From Rhytidiadelphus loreus (lineage: Eukaryota > Streptophyta > Bryopsida > Hypnales > Hylocomiaceae), in assembly GCA_947034895.1 (NCBI GenBank), contig OX344764.1:19654001-19718000 (forward strand): DNA of 64,000 nt. Direction: 5' to 3'. The position numbers and the translations under genes are program-made. Below, in pieces: positions 20,736 to 31,938 of this stretch (positions are counted from its first letter, which is position 1; every line of letters begins with the position of its first letter). Under the pieces are notes generated by a model that saw only the letters and a list, made by a program, of their open reading frames with translations, was not told where the DNA came from and did no database searches.

Positions 20736-21476
20736 ATAAACAAGGGTGGGAAATCACACAACAATCGTCAAAGTCGGCACTCCCTGATCTTGCAAAACGT
20801 GGTGGCCATGGATGCAACCTTGGTAGCTCATATCCCAACTTCAACAATCACAGTTGTTATTGAACCTCTATCTTCTGCCTTGCAAGAACTTTGTTTTTTT
20901 GTCTAGCGGCATCTTATTCTATCTCCATTGTATTGTTCTCATCTGTTGCCTTGGATTGGTCCTGTTGACCTTTTTCAAACATCTCCGTGAAGGTCTGCAC
21001 TCTGCACCATATCTACATGCAAGTGGAAGCTTCGCAGCAGTGGGACAACGCTTGGCAAGCTTTTGAAACAAACTTCTGGAGTATCAACCATCTGAGCTCT
21101 TAACATTGCCAGATTTGCTTCAATTTGTGCGAGTTTAGCAGAGGCACCGTCACGCAGCTGCTGTCAATCCGTCAGCTGGGTAGTACATTGTAGGAGCTCT
21201 TGGCCACAGCGTTCTCTTTTCTTGGAGTGTGTCTTCATTCCAACATCAAAAGCGGCCAAGTCATTTTCCAATTCAACGAACAAGTCAATCCAATCCAAAA
21301 TCAGGTCGTTGGTAGTTGCTCTATCTCTAACGGCAGTAGAGGGCATTTCAACGAGTGGCAACTTATCGTCCAAATTGCCGACCTCCTGCTTGCAAGGATC
21401 AATTGTGTCCAAAGTCTGTTCTCTCCCACTTTCACTAACCCCACCCCTTAAAGATTTCTTGGCTTCTACTCTCTGT
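20736..21476 (-). pseudogene. Coiled-coil region and 5' half of zinc-finger exon of the dispersed gene
   Basis: The minus-strand frame runs from 'RVEAKKSLRGGVSESGREQT' (21470) through an acidic helical region ('DWIDLFVELENDLAAFDVGM') to 'CGQELLQCTTQLTD'. It meets TGA at about 21166-21164, then stays open in the same frame ('LRDGASAKLAQIEANLAMLR') to about 20990. The segment next to the CACTA end encodes 'DCCVISHPC', which completes the zinc knuckle with the exon at 16430-16709. A stop and at least one frame change make it a pseudogene. No family is recognised. The left part (21477) is cut by another CACTA terminus. Confidence 0.5.
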
Positions 21477-21889
21477 CACTAGAAGAAACTTGCGTTTTTT
21501 CTAACATGCAAATGAACATGGTTATGTGTTTAGTTTAACGTCAAGCATATCTACTGTGGATGTCTAGGAAAATCCGTCAAGATTGACAGGACAAAAACAC
21601 AAAGAATTTGAAAAAACATGCCGTGTTTTTAAAGCGACGTCACAACAAACATGGTCAAAAAAGGAGATGGAAGTGTGCCATGTGGCAGCCACGTAAGCAC
21701 CACGTATGCAGGCGGGCAGTGCCCCATGGAATTTCTTAAACCTAACCTGATAATGATGTGGCACCTGACGTCATACCGTTTGAAAAAATTAATATTGTTT
21801 TCAACAACGTCAATGTAGATGTCAAAGAATTTGAATGGGTTTTTTTGCGATGTCCACTTAGACATCTAAACATTTTTTTAAACGTTAGC

Positions 21890-22079
21890 TTAGACATACA
21901 CTATACACAATACAAAAAAAGATATATAAAATACACCATATAGAATACATTGTACATCATACACAATACAAAATAGGCCATACACAATATATTATACACT
22001 ATATACAATACTTTACATCATACATTATATACCATACATAATATGCAATATACTATACATCATACACAATATGTCATAC
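21890..22079. repeat. ATACA/TATAC-rich degenerate repeat, split by the hAT element
   Basis: Repeats of 'atacacaatata' and 'catacattatac' run up to the hAT target site and resume at 28697-28755, confirming that the hAT element inserted into this tract. Confidence 0.7.
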
Positions 22080-22165
22080 CAGGGTTGTCATACCGGACGG
22101 ACGTCCGGTTTGCCCGTCCGTCCGGTTCGCCCGTCCGATGTGGTCAACACTAAAGTTGACTTTTT

Positions 22166-23000
22166 TTAACCCTTAAAGGACCGTCACTATGTTTTCACCA
22201 AAAACTCTCTAAAACTGTCATTTCTAGTACAACTACCAAAATTTTGATTAAAATTTTTTTGACGTATCTAACCGTAGGATGTTGTATTATATAGTATCAA
22301 AAACTTGTGGTAAAAATTTCAGACATTTCCACCGGGTGGATTGCAAGATATAAGCATTCAAAATTTGAAATTAACAAAAATCATTTTTTTGACCCTGCGA
22401 AAAGCAGGGCAGCTGCACTTCACAAGCTCACATTTCTATGAAAAAATGACCTAAATGGTGGTGCTTCTTTGGATTTGTTTTCCTAGACAAGTTGGCCACA
22501 TGCTTGAAAAATTTCAGATCATTTGGAATAGTACAACATATAGGAAAAAAATAGTATGTAGGTAGTACTAGAGAATGATTAAAAATACTAAATTATTTAC
22601 AATTTAAATATGGAATTGAAAATTTACAATTACAATGGTCGAAATGTTGTAATAATGTATGTACATCCTATAATTTTATTTTTGTCCAAAAATATTGAAA
22701 ATTGGATAAGATAAAGGATGTCAAAGTTTATTTTAGAGCATGAAATCCAAAACTGCCCGCAAACAGAAAATCCTCATAATTTTGACTCATTGATCAAAAC
22801 GGAATGATTCTAAGCTTTTTGTGTATATCAAACTCTAGAAAATCAATTCAAACATAATTAGTTGTTTGCTACTTTGTTTACTACACATTCATAAATTCAC
22901 AGAAGTCATACAATATTACAATTGTCATGATGGAAGAAAGACCAAATTGCATATTACAAGATTTTCACCATATGTCCGTATCTTTATGTATGAAATTTGT
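22166..23000 (+). mobile_element. TTAA-flanked family copy inside the hAT element
   Basis: Starts at TTAA (22166-22169) followed by CCCTTAAAGGACCGTCACT. It aligns through about 800 bases with the copies at 29083-29967 and 42155-42700 (shared blocks 'tgcacttcacaag', 'acaagttggccacatgcttg', 'gtacaacatatagg'). No matching right-hand terminus is found, so it is 3'-truncated. Confidence 0.55.
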
Positions 23001-23740
23001 AGCAACCGTGAAATACACATGCTTGATGCTCTTCTAAGCAAAAATGTGTCATCATGTCATCATGTATCTAAGCAATAATGTATCATCATGTTTTGCATTT
23101 GAGAGTAGAAATGGGAGTTCATTATATATTTATATGCTTATGAGGTGGTACTGTGGTAGGATCACTAGGATGTACAACAACGCACATGAGAATGATGAGG
23201 TATATAAATTAAAATTAGTACTCAAGAGTTCCATTCCCGAGGGGAACACTTACGATTTTTAGAAAACTACGTGAGTTAAAAGATAGGGTTCATTTAATTC
23301 AAAGGGGGCAAATTTTATATAATTTGTAGAGCTACTATAAGGTTCATGAAATGCTACACACTCTAATATATATAAATTAGGGTATGTAAAAACATCATAT
23401 AATAGGAATTTTTATTAATAAGTTAGCCTTGACAAATAGAAGTCATGCAAATTTTCATAATATGATGAGTATAGATGTAGACAAATAATTTCATATGGGT
23501 GATAAAATGGACATATTCAAGAAAATCTATGATGAAAGGCGGTCCACTAAAATTGTGCCATGGTACTTGTAGTGTTATATAAAAACAAACTAAATGTAAA
23601 TGTAAGACATCAACTAAAAGTGAAAAAATTGTCACATTGTATGAATAGGAAGATTTACCTTTGTGGGTTCAACAAACTGAAAATTGTACAATATGAAGAT
23701 AGAATTTATAGTTCATTTAACTCTAAGCTTTGAAGCCATA

Positions 23741-24095
23741 AGGTAGCAACGCCCATAACCATTAGTGTACCCATACTTCGATAGTAGAGTTCCCTTAAAG
23801 TGTCTCCAAATGTACTTTGAAACCGTGCCAATTCTTAATTGTCGTTGGTAGGCTCTGATTTTTTTAGATTTTGGAACTACAATCAAGGCAACTTTAGTAG
23901 AGTGTGGTTTAGGGTGCCTTAGTGAGTTCTACTTTGAAAATTCACAGAAATTAGATGCCTTATCCAAAAATTCTAATTCTTTTTTTGAAAATTCATGATT
24001 TTCAGTTGCTAATACTAAAAAAATATTTTTTCTAAGAAAAAGTGCCTCCAACTATGTTGAATTGCTTAATTTGACGGTTATGGGTGTTGCTACCT
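23741..24095. mobile_element. 355-bp MITE with TA target duplication (Stowaway/mariner-like)
   Basis: Terminal inverted repeats of about 23 bases: AGGTAGCAACGCCCATAACC on the left and, read inward from the right, AGGTAGCAACACCCATAACC. TA is present on both sides (23739-23740 and 24096-24097). The inverse copy R lacks this segment and shows the empty site 'gccatatgtgtt' (near 31420, complementary strand), with a single TA. That is direct evidence for insertion after copies L and R separated. The TA duplication and small size fit a Tc1/mariner-derived MITE. Confidence 0.9.
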
Positions 24096-24172
24096 TATGT
24101 GTTAATCACACTCATATTGAATGAGATTTTCATGGAATAGTTTCATTAGGAATTCTAAAGTGTTCAATGTTA

Positions 24173-25070
24173 TTAACCCCTAAAGACTACAGGGTGTTTT
24201 GGAAGAGGAAGAATCCAAAATTGCTAATTTTGATGCATTGTCTAAAATAAAAAATTATTTGAAAAAAATCCAATTGTATAAAAGTGTATTATGTAGTTAT
24301 AACAACGTGTAGAAACAATTTCAGCCCATTTGACCATGTGGAATTGTGGATTGAAAGATTATAATGTTTGAAGTTAGAAAAAAAATCTTTATTTTCATTC
24401 TTGCAAACTAGGATCAACAAACTTCAAGCCCTCTTAGAGTAAAATATTTGGTCTACACAAAAATGAGGATTTTGACTATTCATAAATATATGATGTTGGA
24501 TTCACTCATAAAAAATCTGAATCAACTTGCAATGCAAAGAGGTTAAATGCATTGGCAATACACTAGTCTTTTTTTGATGATTTCTTGTGCAAAGAGATAT
24601 TTTTTAATTTGGAATCCAAATGGTTAAAAATTAGAGACAAATATTTAGAATATTTGGGAAAAATTTCAAAAACTTTGACTTCACATATTGCAAGATAATA
24701 GGGCTTGAGGTTAGAAGAAAAGGTTATTTTTCTTGAAGCCACCCTAACATAGCTAATAAAGTTTGACTCCTTTGAGAATGTGATTTGAGAACTAAATTAC
24801 TTTTGATAATTGTATGCCATATTTTATTAGTAACGTAAATGCCAAATTTCAATAGTTGATGAGATTTTTTGCAAAAGACGCCCCAAAGATGTTCAAATTG
24901 CAAGGCTACCAAAAAAATTTAGGGCAAAAAGAAATTGTATTTCCACTAAGAAGATACATGTTCACATCTTGTGTCCAAATTTTATGAACATTTGACCAAA
25001 ATTGACTTCATAGGGACCTACCTAAAGTTTCAATTGTTCATTCAATGGACAATTGGCCTTTATGGGTTAA
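24173..25070. mobile_element. TTAA-flanked CCC-terminated element within copy L
   Basis: TTAA at 24173-24176 and 25067-25070 bracket an 890-bp element with ends CCCCTAAAGACTACAG and, inward from the right, CCCATAAAGGCCAATTG. The same insertion is found in copy R, so it predates the separation of L and R. Confidence 0.6.
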
Positions 25071-25399
25071 AAATTGCCACTTGAATTCAATTGATTATTG
25101 TTAATTTCACAATGTCTACCCCATATATAGTTGCAGTAGATGGAAGAGAAAATTTGTGAAGAAAGGTGGGGGTGGGAGAAAATTGGACATTTAAATTTTA
25201 TATGTAAGATAGATCCATTTAAAAACTTGCATGAATGAATTTATAAAAACTATAAGGTATTGGAAATATGCCCTTTTTAGCTTTTTATGTAAAAATACGG
25301 TCATCTTAAATGCAATAATTAAGGTAAATAGCCCCACATAAAATACCCTCTTAACTCATGTGTATACCTTAAATTACAAGGAGTGATCCCCCCAAATTT

Positions 25400-26060
25400 C
25401 AAAACTTTGTTTCCTTTCCAAATCCTTGTAGCCTCTATTTTCAAAAATAACCCTTAAACTACATTTGAATACATTGTAATACATTAATGATGTGAATTCA
25501 AAACCCTTGTAGATCCAATTATCAAAAGTAATTGAGAAGTATTAGAACTCTACAAAATATAACTTGTGTTTCATTTTCTTAGGGAACTCCAAACCGTTTT
25601 AGTTTCTATTTGGAGAACTCTAAAATTCATCCTTTAAGTCTTCAACTTGAATTTTAAAAAATGTGTACCTTGTTTTCCGTTACGAATCCAAAAACTTCTA
25701 GCATCTAATTATATTTGTTTTCTTGAAAGTGTGCAAGTTAGTTTTAATTTTCTAGAAATCTCATTTTTTGGGTGTGGGGACTATTTCTCAAGTCCTTGGA
25801 GAAGCGAAGAAGGACAAGGGCGACACATGAAAGGAGACACATCCTTCCATGAATTGTCTTTCAACTCAAAAAGTGGTTGGACCTCTTAATACAACCATTG
25901 ACTTCAAGATATTCCCCGGGCTCAAATTAATGGTTGACTACATTAATTGGTTTCCCACTTTCCCTCTCTCCATGGGAAGGAAGAATCCCATGCCAATTTC
26001 AAATCTGAAGGTCAATTTCACTCCCCCCATCGTTGGTGGACGGAATTCTTGCATATTTTT
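25400..26060 (+). repeat. Left copy of a direct duplication flanking the 220-bp satellite
   Basis: Aligns with 27700-28345 in the same orientation: 'atccttgtagcct' near the start, 'aactcaaaaagtggttggac' (25863 and 28210), then 'gactacattaattgg' and 'gggaaggaagaatcccatg'. The duplication encloses the satellite array and two short GC-rich arrays. Confidence 0.75.
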
Positions 26061-26069
26061 TCCTCCAAG

Positions 26070-26175
26070 GGTCAGGGCGCGGACGTGTGGATAGGGGCGT
26101 GGACGTGTGGCAAGGGCATGGACGTCCCGACAGGGCGTGGACACCTAAGCGGGGACGTCCGGGCGCGGACATCCA
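26070..26175. repeat. GGACGTG-rich short array
   Basis: Units such as 'gggcgtggacgtgtgg' repeat four to five times. A similar but diverged array (28375-28500, 'gggacgcgaaggggcc') occupies the equivalent position beside the other duplication copy. It raises local GC sharply. Confidence 0.65.
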
Positions 26176-26189
26176 CTCAAAATTCCAAT

Positions 26190-26310
26190 TTTAAAGCAAG
26201 TCTTCAACTCCCTCCTTCAACTCCCTCCAAGCCAATTTTGAACTCTCTCCAAGCCAATTTTGAACTCCCTCCAAGCCAAATTTGAACTCCCTCCAAAGGT
26301 TTGAAGATTC
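26190..26310. repeat. About 27-bp tandem repeat (AACTCCCTCCAAGCCAATTTTG)
   Basis: Four consecutive units containing 'gaactccctccaagccaa', with one truncated unit at the left. No coding meaning is apparent. Confidence 0.75.
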
Positions 26311-26329
26311 CATGCCCAAAATAATTAAA

Positions 26330-27705
26330 TAAACCGTTGACCATGAATTAAAAAATCACTTAATTAGTATTTCATTTCAATATTATCCACTCCTAAGTCC
26401 TAGACTTTAGAGTTTAGAGTTCTAGGATCCCATTACACAAATTAAAGGGTGGAGTCCAATGATTGAATATTTGAAATCGTAAACAATTTGAGTAATGCTT
26501 CATTTCATTCCCAAAGACCCAAACCGCTTTGCTATCCTCATACGCAAAATAAACCATTGCCCTTGAATTAAAAAATCACTTAACTAGTATTTCATTTCAA
26601 TATTATCCCTTCCTAAGTCTTAGACTTTAGAGTTTAGAGTTTTAGGATCCCATTACACAAATTAAAGGGTGGAGTCCAATGATTGAATATTTGAAATCGT
26701 AAACAATTTGAGTAATGCTTCATTTCATTCCCAAAGACCCAAACCACTTTGCTATCCTCATACGCAAAATAAACCATTGCCCTTGAATTAAAAAATCACT
26801 TAACTAGTATTTCATTTCAATATTATCCCTTCCTAAGTCTTAGACTTTAGAGTTTAGAGTTTTAGGATCCCATTACACAAATTAAAGGGTGGAGTCCAAT
26901 GATTGAATATTTGAAATCGTAAACAATTTGAGTAATGCTTCATTTCATTCCCAAAGACCCAAACCACTTTGCTATCCCCATAAGCAAAATAAACCATTGC
27001 CCTTGAATTAAAAAATCACTTAACTAGTATTTCATTTTAATATTATCCACTCCTAAGTCCTAGACTATAGAGTTTAGAGTTCTAGGATCCCATTACACAA
27101 ATTAAAGGGTGGAGTCCAATGATTGAATATTTGAAATCGTAAACAATTTGAGTAACGCTTCATTTCATTCCCAAAGACCCAAACCGCTTTGCTATCCTCA
27201 TACGCAAAATAAACCATTGCCCTTGAATTAAAAAATCACTTAACTAGTATTTCATTTCAATATTATCCCCTCCTAAGTCTTAGACTTTAGAGTTTAGAGT
27301 TTTAGGATCCCATTACACAAATTAAAGGATGGAGTCCAATGATTGAATATTTGAAATCGTAAACAATTTGGGTAATGTTTCATTTCATTCCCAAAGACCT
27401 AAACCACTTTGCTATCCTCATACGCAAAATAAACCATTGCCCTTGAATTAAAAAATCACTTAACTAGTATTTCATTTCAATATTATCCCCTCCTAAGTCT
27501 TAGACTTTAGAGTTTAGAGTTTTAGGATCCTATTACACAAATTAAAGGGTGGAGTCCAATGATTGAATATTTGAAATCGTAAACAATTTGGGTAATGTTT
27601 CATTTCATTCCCAAAGACCCAAACCGCTTTGCTATCCCCATATACAAAATAAACCATTGCCCTTGAATTAAAAAATCACTTAACTTGTATTTCATTTCAA
27701 TACCG
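26330..27705 (+). repeat. 220-bp satellite array, six full periods
   Basis: The block 'gaattaaaaaatcact' ends at 26360, 26580, 26800, 27020, 27240, 27460 and 27680, a period of exactly 220 bases each time. Units differ only by scattered substitutions (for example 'ggatcc' sites and 'gcttcatttcattccc' are kept), and no length change is visible. The array ends in sequence matching the flanking duplication. It lies inside the hAT element. Confidence 0.95.
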
Positions 27706-28345
27706 ACCCCTTTTATTTTTCCCATGACAAGAATTTGTTGTTAAAGTCTTCAAGACCTAAATCCTTGTAGCCTTTTTTTCCAGAAAAAAACCCTTCAAGC
27801 ATATTTAAAAGCATTATAATTTGTATTTGATTTAAATCTGAAAGCTTGTAGCTTCGTATTGAAAAAATGAAGACTTAAACCAAAAGCTTGAAAAGTATAC
27901 GTTGGTAATGGTTTGATTTGTAAACTTTGAATCCAAAATCACAAATACCTTTTCTTTAGAAGCATAAAATATAAACCCTTAAACTCAAATTTAAACAAAT
28001 ATGTACCTTGACTTTCATTAGGACTCCAAACCCTTTGGGATTTTTTTCACACAAATTTTGTACTTCTTGTTTAGAAGTTCAATTTCATTTTCTAATTTTT
28101 TTTTGGTTTCCAACTTTACATGGGTCCTACTTCTCAAGTGCTTGATGAAGGCAAGAACTTGAAGTCCGGCCTCAAGAAGGGAGTGACATGCTTCAATACG
28201 TTGTCTTTGAACTCAAAAAGTGGTTGGACCTCTTAATGTAGCCATTGACTTGAAGATATTCCCCGTGCTCAAATTAAAGGCTGACTACATTAATTGGTTC
28301 TCCTTCCTCTATGGGAAGGAAGAATCCCATGACTAAATTCATACC
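27700..28345 (+). repeat. Right copy of the duplication flanking the satellite
   Basis: Counterpart of 25400-26060, diverged but colinear. It continues to 'gggaaggaagaatcccatg' at 28312 and then enters the second GC-rich short array. Confidence 0.75.
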
Positions 28346-28374
28346 AAAGTTTAGTGTGGGACCTTCGTTCCCTG

Positions 28375-28500
28375 CCGTCCGGGAACGTGACAAGGTCGGG
28401 GCGGGGACGCAAAGGGGCCAGGCAGGGACGCGAAGGGGCCGGGCGGGGACGCGAAGGGGCGGGCGGGGACGTGAAGGGGACGGGTGGGGACGTGTAGGAA
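28375..28500. repeat. GC-rich short array (GGGACGCGAAGGGGCC)
   Basis: Five to six units of 17-20 bases. It creates Gly/Arg-rich frames on one strand and Pro/Ser-rich frames on the other, which I treat as artefacts. Confidence 0.7.
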
Positions 28501-29082
28501 TGATGTGACGTTTGCGCCTTGCCGTCCGCGCCCCGGTAGACTAAAACTGCCCTTTGTTGATGTCCCCACCCTTGACGGAAACGTTCGCACTTTGATTTCA
28601 GTGTTGGAAAATTTCAAAAATGAAAGGTGTCCGAAGCGTCCGGACCGTCCGTCCGTCCGGTCCGATCACTCCGACCCGTCCGGTATGACAACCCTGTGTC
28701 ATACATTATACACCATATATAATACGCAATATATTATACAACATACACAATATACCGTATTGGCAATTATGTCAAATGGCCTAATAAGCCACTTATTATA
28801 AGTATATTGACATGACAAGACAAGATACTTATACAAGTGTGGTGATAGGAGCAAAGACAAAGCATTTGGGATATGTGAAACTTAGAGATTGTATTTTATG
28901 AGAAAACATTGGACATTTCAATTGACGCATTAGTTGACATTGCAAAAAATATGTAGACATCCTCTAAGACGTCTCAGTTGATGTGCCAGTTGACATCGCA
29001 AAAAACATCTAGATGTTTTAGAAGATGTCTTAGTTGACGTTTTAGTTGATGTCTTCAAAAATAGTATTAATCTAAATTTTTT

Positions 29083-29967
29083 TAAGTATGCTTTCACCAA
29101 AAATGCTCCAAAACTGCCATTTCTAGGACAAGTACTAAAGTTTAGAGAAAAAACACATTTGTATACATGTAACCTTAGGATCTTGCAATACACTAATTTG
29201 AGAAGATGATGAAAATTCAAAAAATTTCATTGTGTAGATTGTAAGATATTAGTGTTTGAATTGACAGAAATTCTTTAATTGACTTTCCAAAAAAATAGGA
29301 AGCTACACTTCACAAGGCGACATTTATATACAAAAATGCCCATATTGATGGTACTTCTTTGGATTCATTCTTCAAGGCAAGTTGGCTAGCTACATGCTTG
29401 AAAAATTTATGATCCTTTGGAATTGTACAACATATAAGAAAAAAATAGTAAATAGAAAAAAAATAATGATTGAAAATACTAAACTGTCAAGAATTTAGTT
29501 ATAGAATTGAAAAATGTCAATTCCAATGATTGCAATGTTGCAATAAATAATCTACATCCTACAATTTTATTTTTTTACAAAAAAATTGAAAATTGAGTTA
29601 AATAATAGACTTCAAAGTTTATTTTAGAGTAACAAATCCATAATTGCTTGTAAACTAAAACTCCTCATAACTTTCAACTCATTGATCAAAATGAAATGAT
29701 TAAAAGCTTTTTACGCATATATAAATCCAGAAAACCAATTTCAAATTTTTATTTTAGAAATTAAGAATTTTTTAAGAATTTTTTGAGTAGCCTGTTAAGC
29801 AATGAAAATTACATACCGTGTAGTCAAAAGTTATGAAAATTATTGTGCCTTAAAAGTACCCTTTGGCACATATTGTGTGAAAATTTCAAAGAAAATAAAA
29901 ATAAAAATTCAATTCATAGTGAAGTGCCCAAAATCACAAAAATAGTGTTTGGGCATTTAGGGGTTAA
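29083..29967 (+). mobile_element. TTAA-flanked family copy with a deleted left terminus
   Basis: Aligns directly with 22166-23000 and ends at 'catttaggggTTAA' (29964-29967). At the left the family motif is shortened to TTAAGTATGC, so the CCC end has been lost. The length of about 880 bases matches intact family members. Confidence 0.55.
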
Positions 29968-30136
29968 AATTTTTGGACGGCATCAACGTGTACTAAAGTG
30001 GCATGCCACTTCAGCTTCATTGGATGCCATATTATTGAAATGCCACATCAGATACCATTTTCTTAAAACCATGCCATGTGGCTGCCCTTCCCATGTCTTT
30101 TTCATATGTAGTCAACATTTCACCTCAGCCCTCAAT

Positions 30137-31924
30137 GGGATCACTCTTTGTAATTTAAGGTATACACTTGAGTTAAGAGGGTATTTTATGTGGGGCTATT
30201 TACCTTAATTATTGCATTTAAAATGACCGTATTTTTACATAAAAAGCTAAAAAGGGTATATTTTCAATACCCTATAGTTTTTATAAATTCATTCATGCAA
30301 GTTTTTGAATGGGTGTATCTTACATATAAAATTTAAGTGTCCAATTTTCTCCCACCCCCAACTTTCTTCACAAATTTTCTCTTCCATCTACTGCATCTAT
30401 GTATGGGGTAGACATTGTGAAATCAACAATAATCAATTGAATTCAACTGGCAATTTTTAACCCATAAAGGCCAATTGTCCATTGAATGAACAATTGAAAC
30501 TTTGGGTAGGTCCCTATGAAGTCAATTTTGGTCAAATGTTTATAAAATTTTGACACAAGATGTGAACATGTATTCTTTTAGTGGAAGTATAATTTTTTTC
30601 TACCCTAAATTGTTTTGGTAGCCCTTGCAATTTGGGCATCTTTGGGGCATCTTTTGCAAAAAATCTCATCAACTATTGAAATTTGGCATTTATGTTACTA
30701 ATAATATATGGCATACAATTATCAAAAACAATTTAGTTCTCATTCTCAAAGGAGTCAAACTTTATTAGCTATATTAGGGTGGCTTCAAGAAAAAAACCTT
30801 TTCTTCTAACCTCAAGACCTATTATCTTGCAATATGTGAAGTCAAAGTTCTTGAATTTTTTTCCAAATATTCTAAATATTTGTCTCTAATTTTTAACCAT
30901 TTGGATTCTAAATTAAAAAATATCTCATTGCACAAGAAATCATCAAAAAAAGACTAGTGTATTGCCAATGCATATAACCTTTTTGCATTACAAGTTGATT
31001 CAAATTTTTTATGAGTGAATCCAACAATCATCATAAATTTATGAATAGTCAAAATTTTCATTTTTGTGTAGACCAAATATTTTACTCTAAGAGGGTCTGA
31101 AGTCTATTGATCCTAGTTCGCAAGAATGAAAATAAAGATTTTCTTCTCACTTCAAACATTATAGTCTTTCAATCCACATGGTCAAACGGTCTGAAATTGT
31201 TTCTACATGTTGTTATAACTACATAATATACTTTTATACAATTGGATTTTTATAAAATAATTTTTTATTTTAGACAATGCATCAAAGTTAGCAATTTTGG
31301 ATTCTTCCTCTTCTAAAACACCCTTTAGTCTTTAGTGGTTAATAACATTGAACACTTTAGAATTCCTAATGAAACTATCCCATGAAAATCTCATTCAATA
31401 TGAGTGTGATTAACACATATGGCTTCAAAGCTTAGAGTTAAATGAACTATAAATTCTATCTTCATATTGTACAATTTTCAGTTTGTTGAACCCACTAAGG
31501 TAAACCTTCCTATTCATACAATGTGACAATTTTTCCATTTTTAGTTGATGTCTTATATTTACATTTAGTTTGTTTTTATATATACACTACAAGTACCATG
31601 GCACAATCTTAGTCGACCGCCTTTCATCGTAGATTTTCTTGAATATGTTCATTTTATCGTCTATATGAAATTATTTGTCCACATCTATACTCATCATATT
31701 ACGAAAAATTTGAATGGCTTCTATTTGTCAAGGCTAACTTATTAATAAAAATTCCTATTATATGATGTTTTTACATACCCTAATTTATATATATTAGAGT
31801 ATATAGCATTTCATAAATCCTATAGTAGCTCTACAAATTATATAAAATTTTCCCCTTTTGAATTAAATGAACCCTATCTTTTAACTCACATAGTTTTCTA
31901 AAAATTGTGAGTGTTCCCCCCGGG
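30137..31924 (-). mobile_element. Mutator-like non-coding element, copy R, with 9-14-bp target duplication
   Basis: Ends GGGATCACTCTTTGTAATTT and (inward from the right) GGGGAACACTCACAATTTTT. Flanks are CCTCAGCCCTCAAT (30123-30136) and CCTCAGCCCCCAAT (31925-31938), 13 of 14 identical. A 9-bp reading (CCTCAGCCC) fits Mutator-like elements, although it would move the left border to 30132. A related uninterrupted site, 'cctcagcccatagtaag', stands at 32884. No transposase is seen. It is almost the exact inverse of copy L. Confidence 0.7.
30457..31342. mobile_element. TTAA-flanked element within copy R
   Basis: TTAA at 30457-30460 and 31339-31342. It is the inverse counterpart of the element at 24173-25070. 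The right terminus has mutated (CCACTAAAGACT inward). Confidence 0.55.
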
Positions 31925-31938
31925 CCTCAGCCCCCAAT

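Larger units (their letters stand above)
23230..25398 (+). mobile_element. Mutator-like non-coding element, copy L (inverse of copy R)
   Basis: This segment is the reverse complement of 30137-31924 along almost its whole length. The left end reads GGGGAACACTTACGATTTTT; the right end, read inward, GGGATCACTCCTTGTAATTT. The ends therefore form an imperfect inverted repeat. Copy L is longer than copy R mainly because of the 355-bp MITE at 23741-24095. It has no coding capacity. Mutator-like assignment rests on copy R's 9-14-bp flanking duplication. Confidence 0.6.
22080..28696. mobile_element. hAT-superfamily element, 6.6 kb, 8-bp target duplication TGTCATAC
   Basis: The ends are CAGGGTTGTCATACCGGACG on both sides (right end read inward), an inverted repeat of at least 21 bases. 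They are flanked by identical 8-bp TGTCATAC at 22072-22079 and 28697-28704. An 8-bp duplication and CAGGG-type ends are the diagnostic features of hAT transposons. Subterminal GTCCG-rich repeats occur at both ends (22095-22140 and 28625-28680). No transposase frame is found, so it is non-autonomous. It contains a TTAA-family fragment, a Mutator-like copy, a 220-bp satellite and a duplicated segment. Confidence 0.9.

Noticed and set aside
26330..27705. CRISPR-like regular array
   Set aside because: Whole 220-bp units are repeated with no unique spacers, and the context is a plant transposon.
28311..28508. Gly/Arg repeat protein
   Set aside because: Produced by the GGGACGCGAAGGGGCC array; the opposite strand is equally open.
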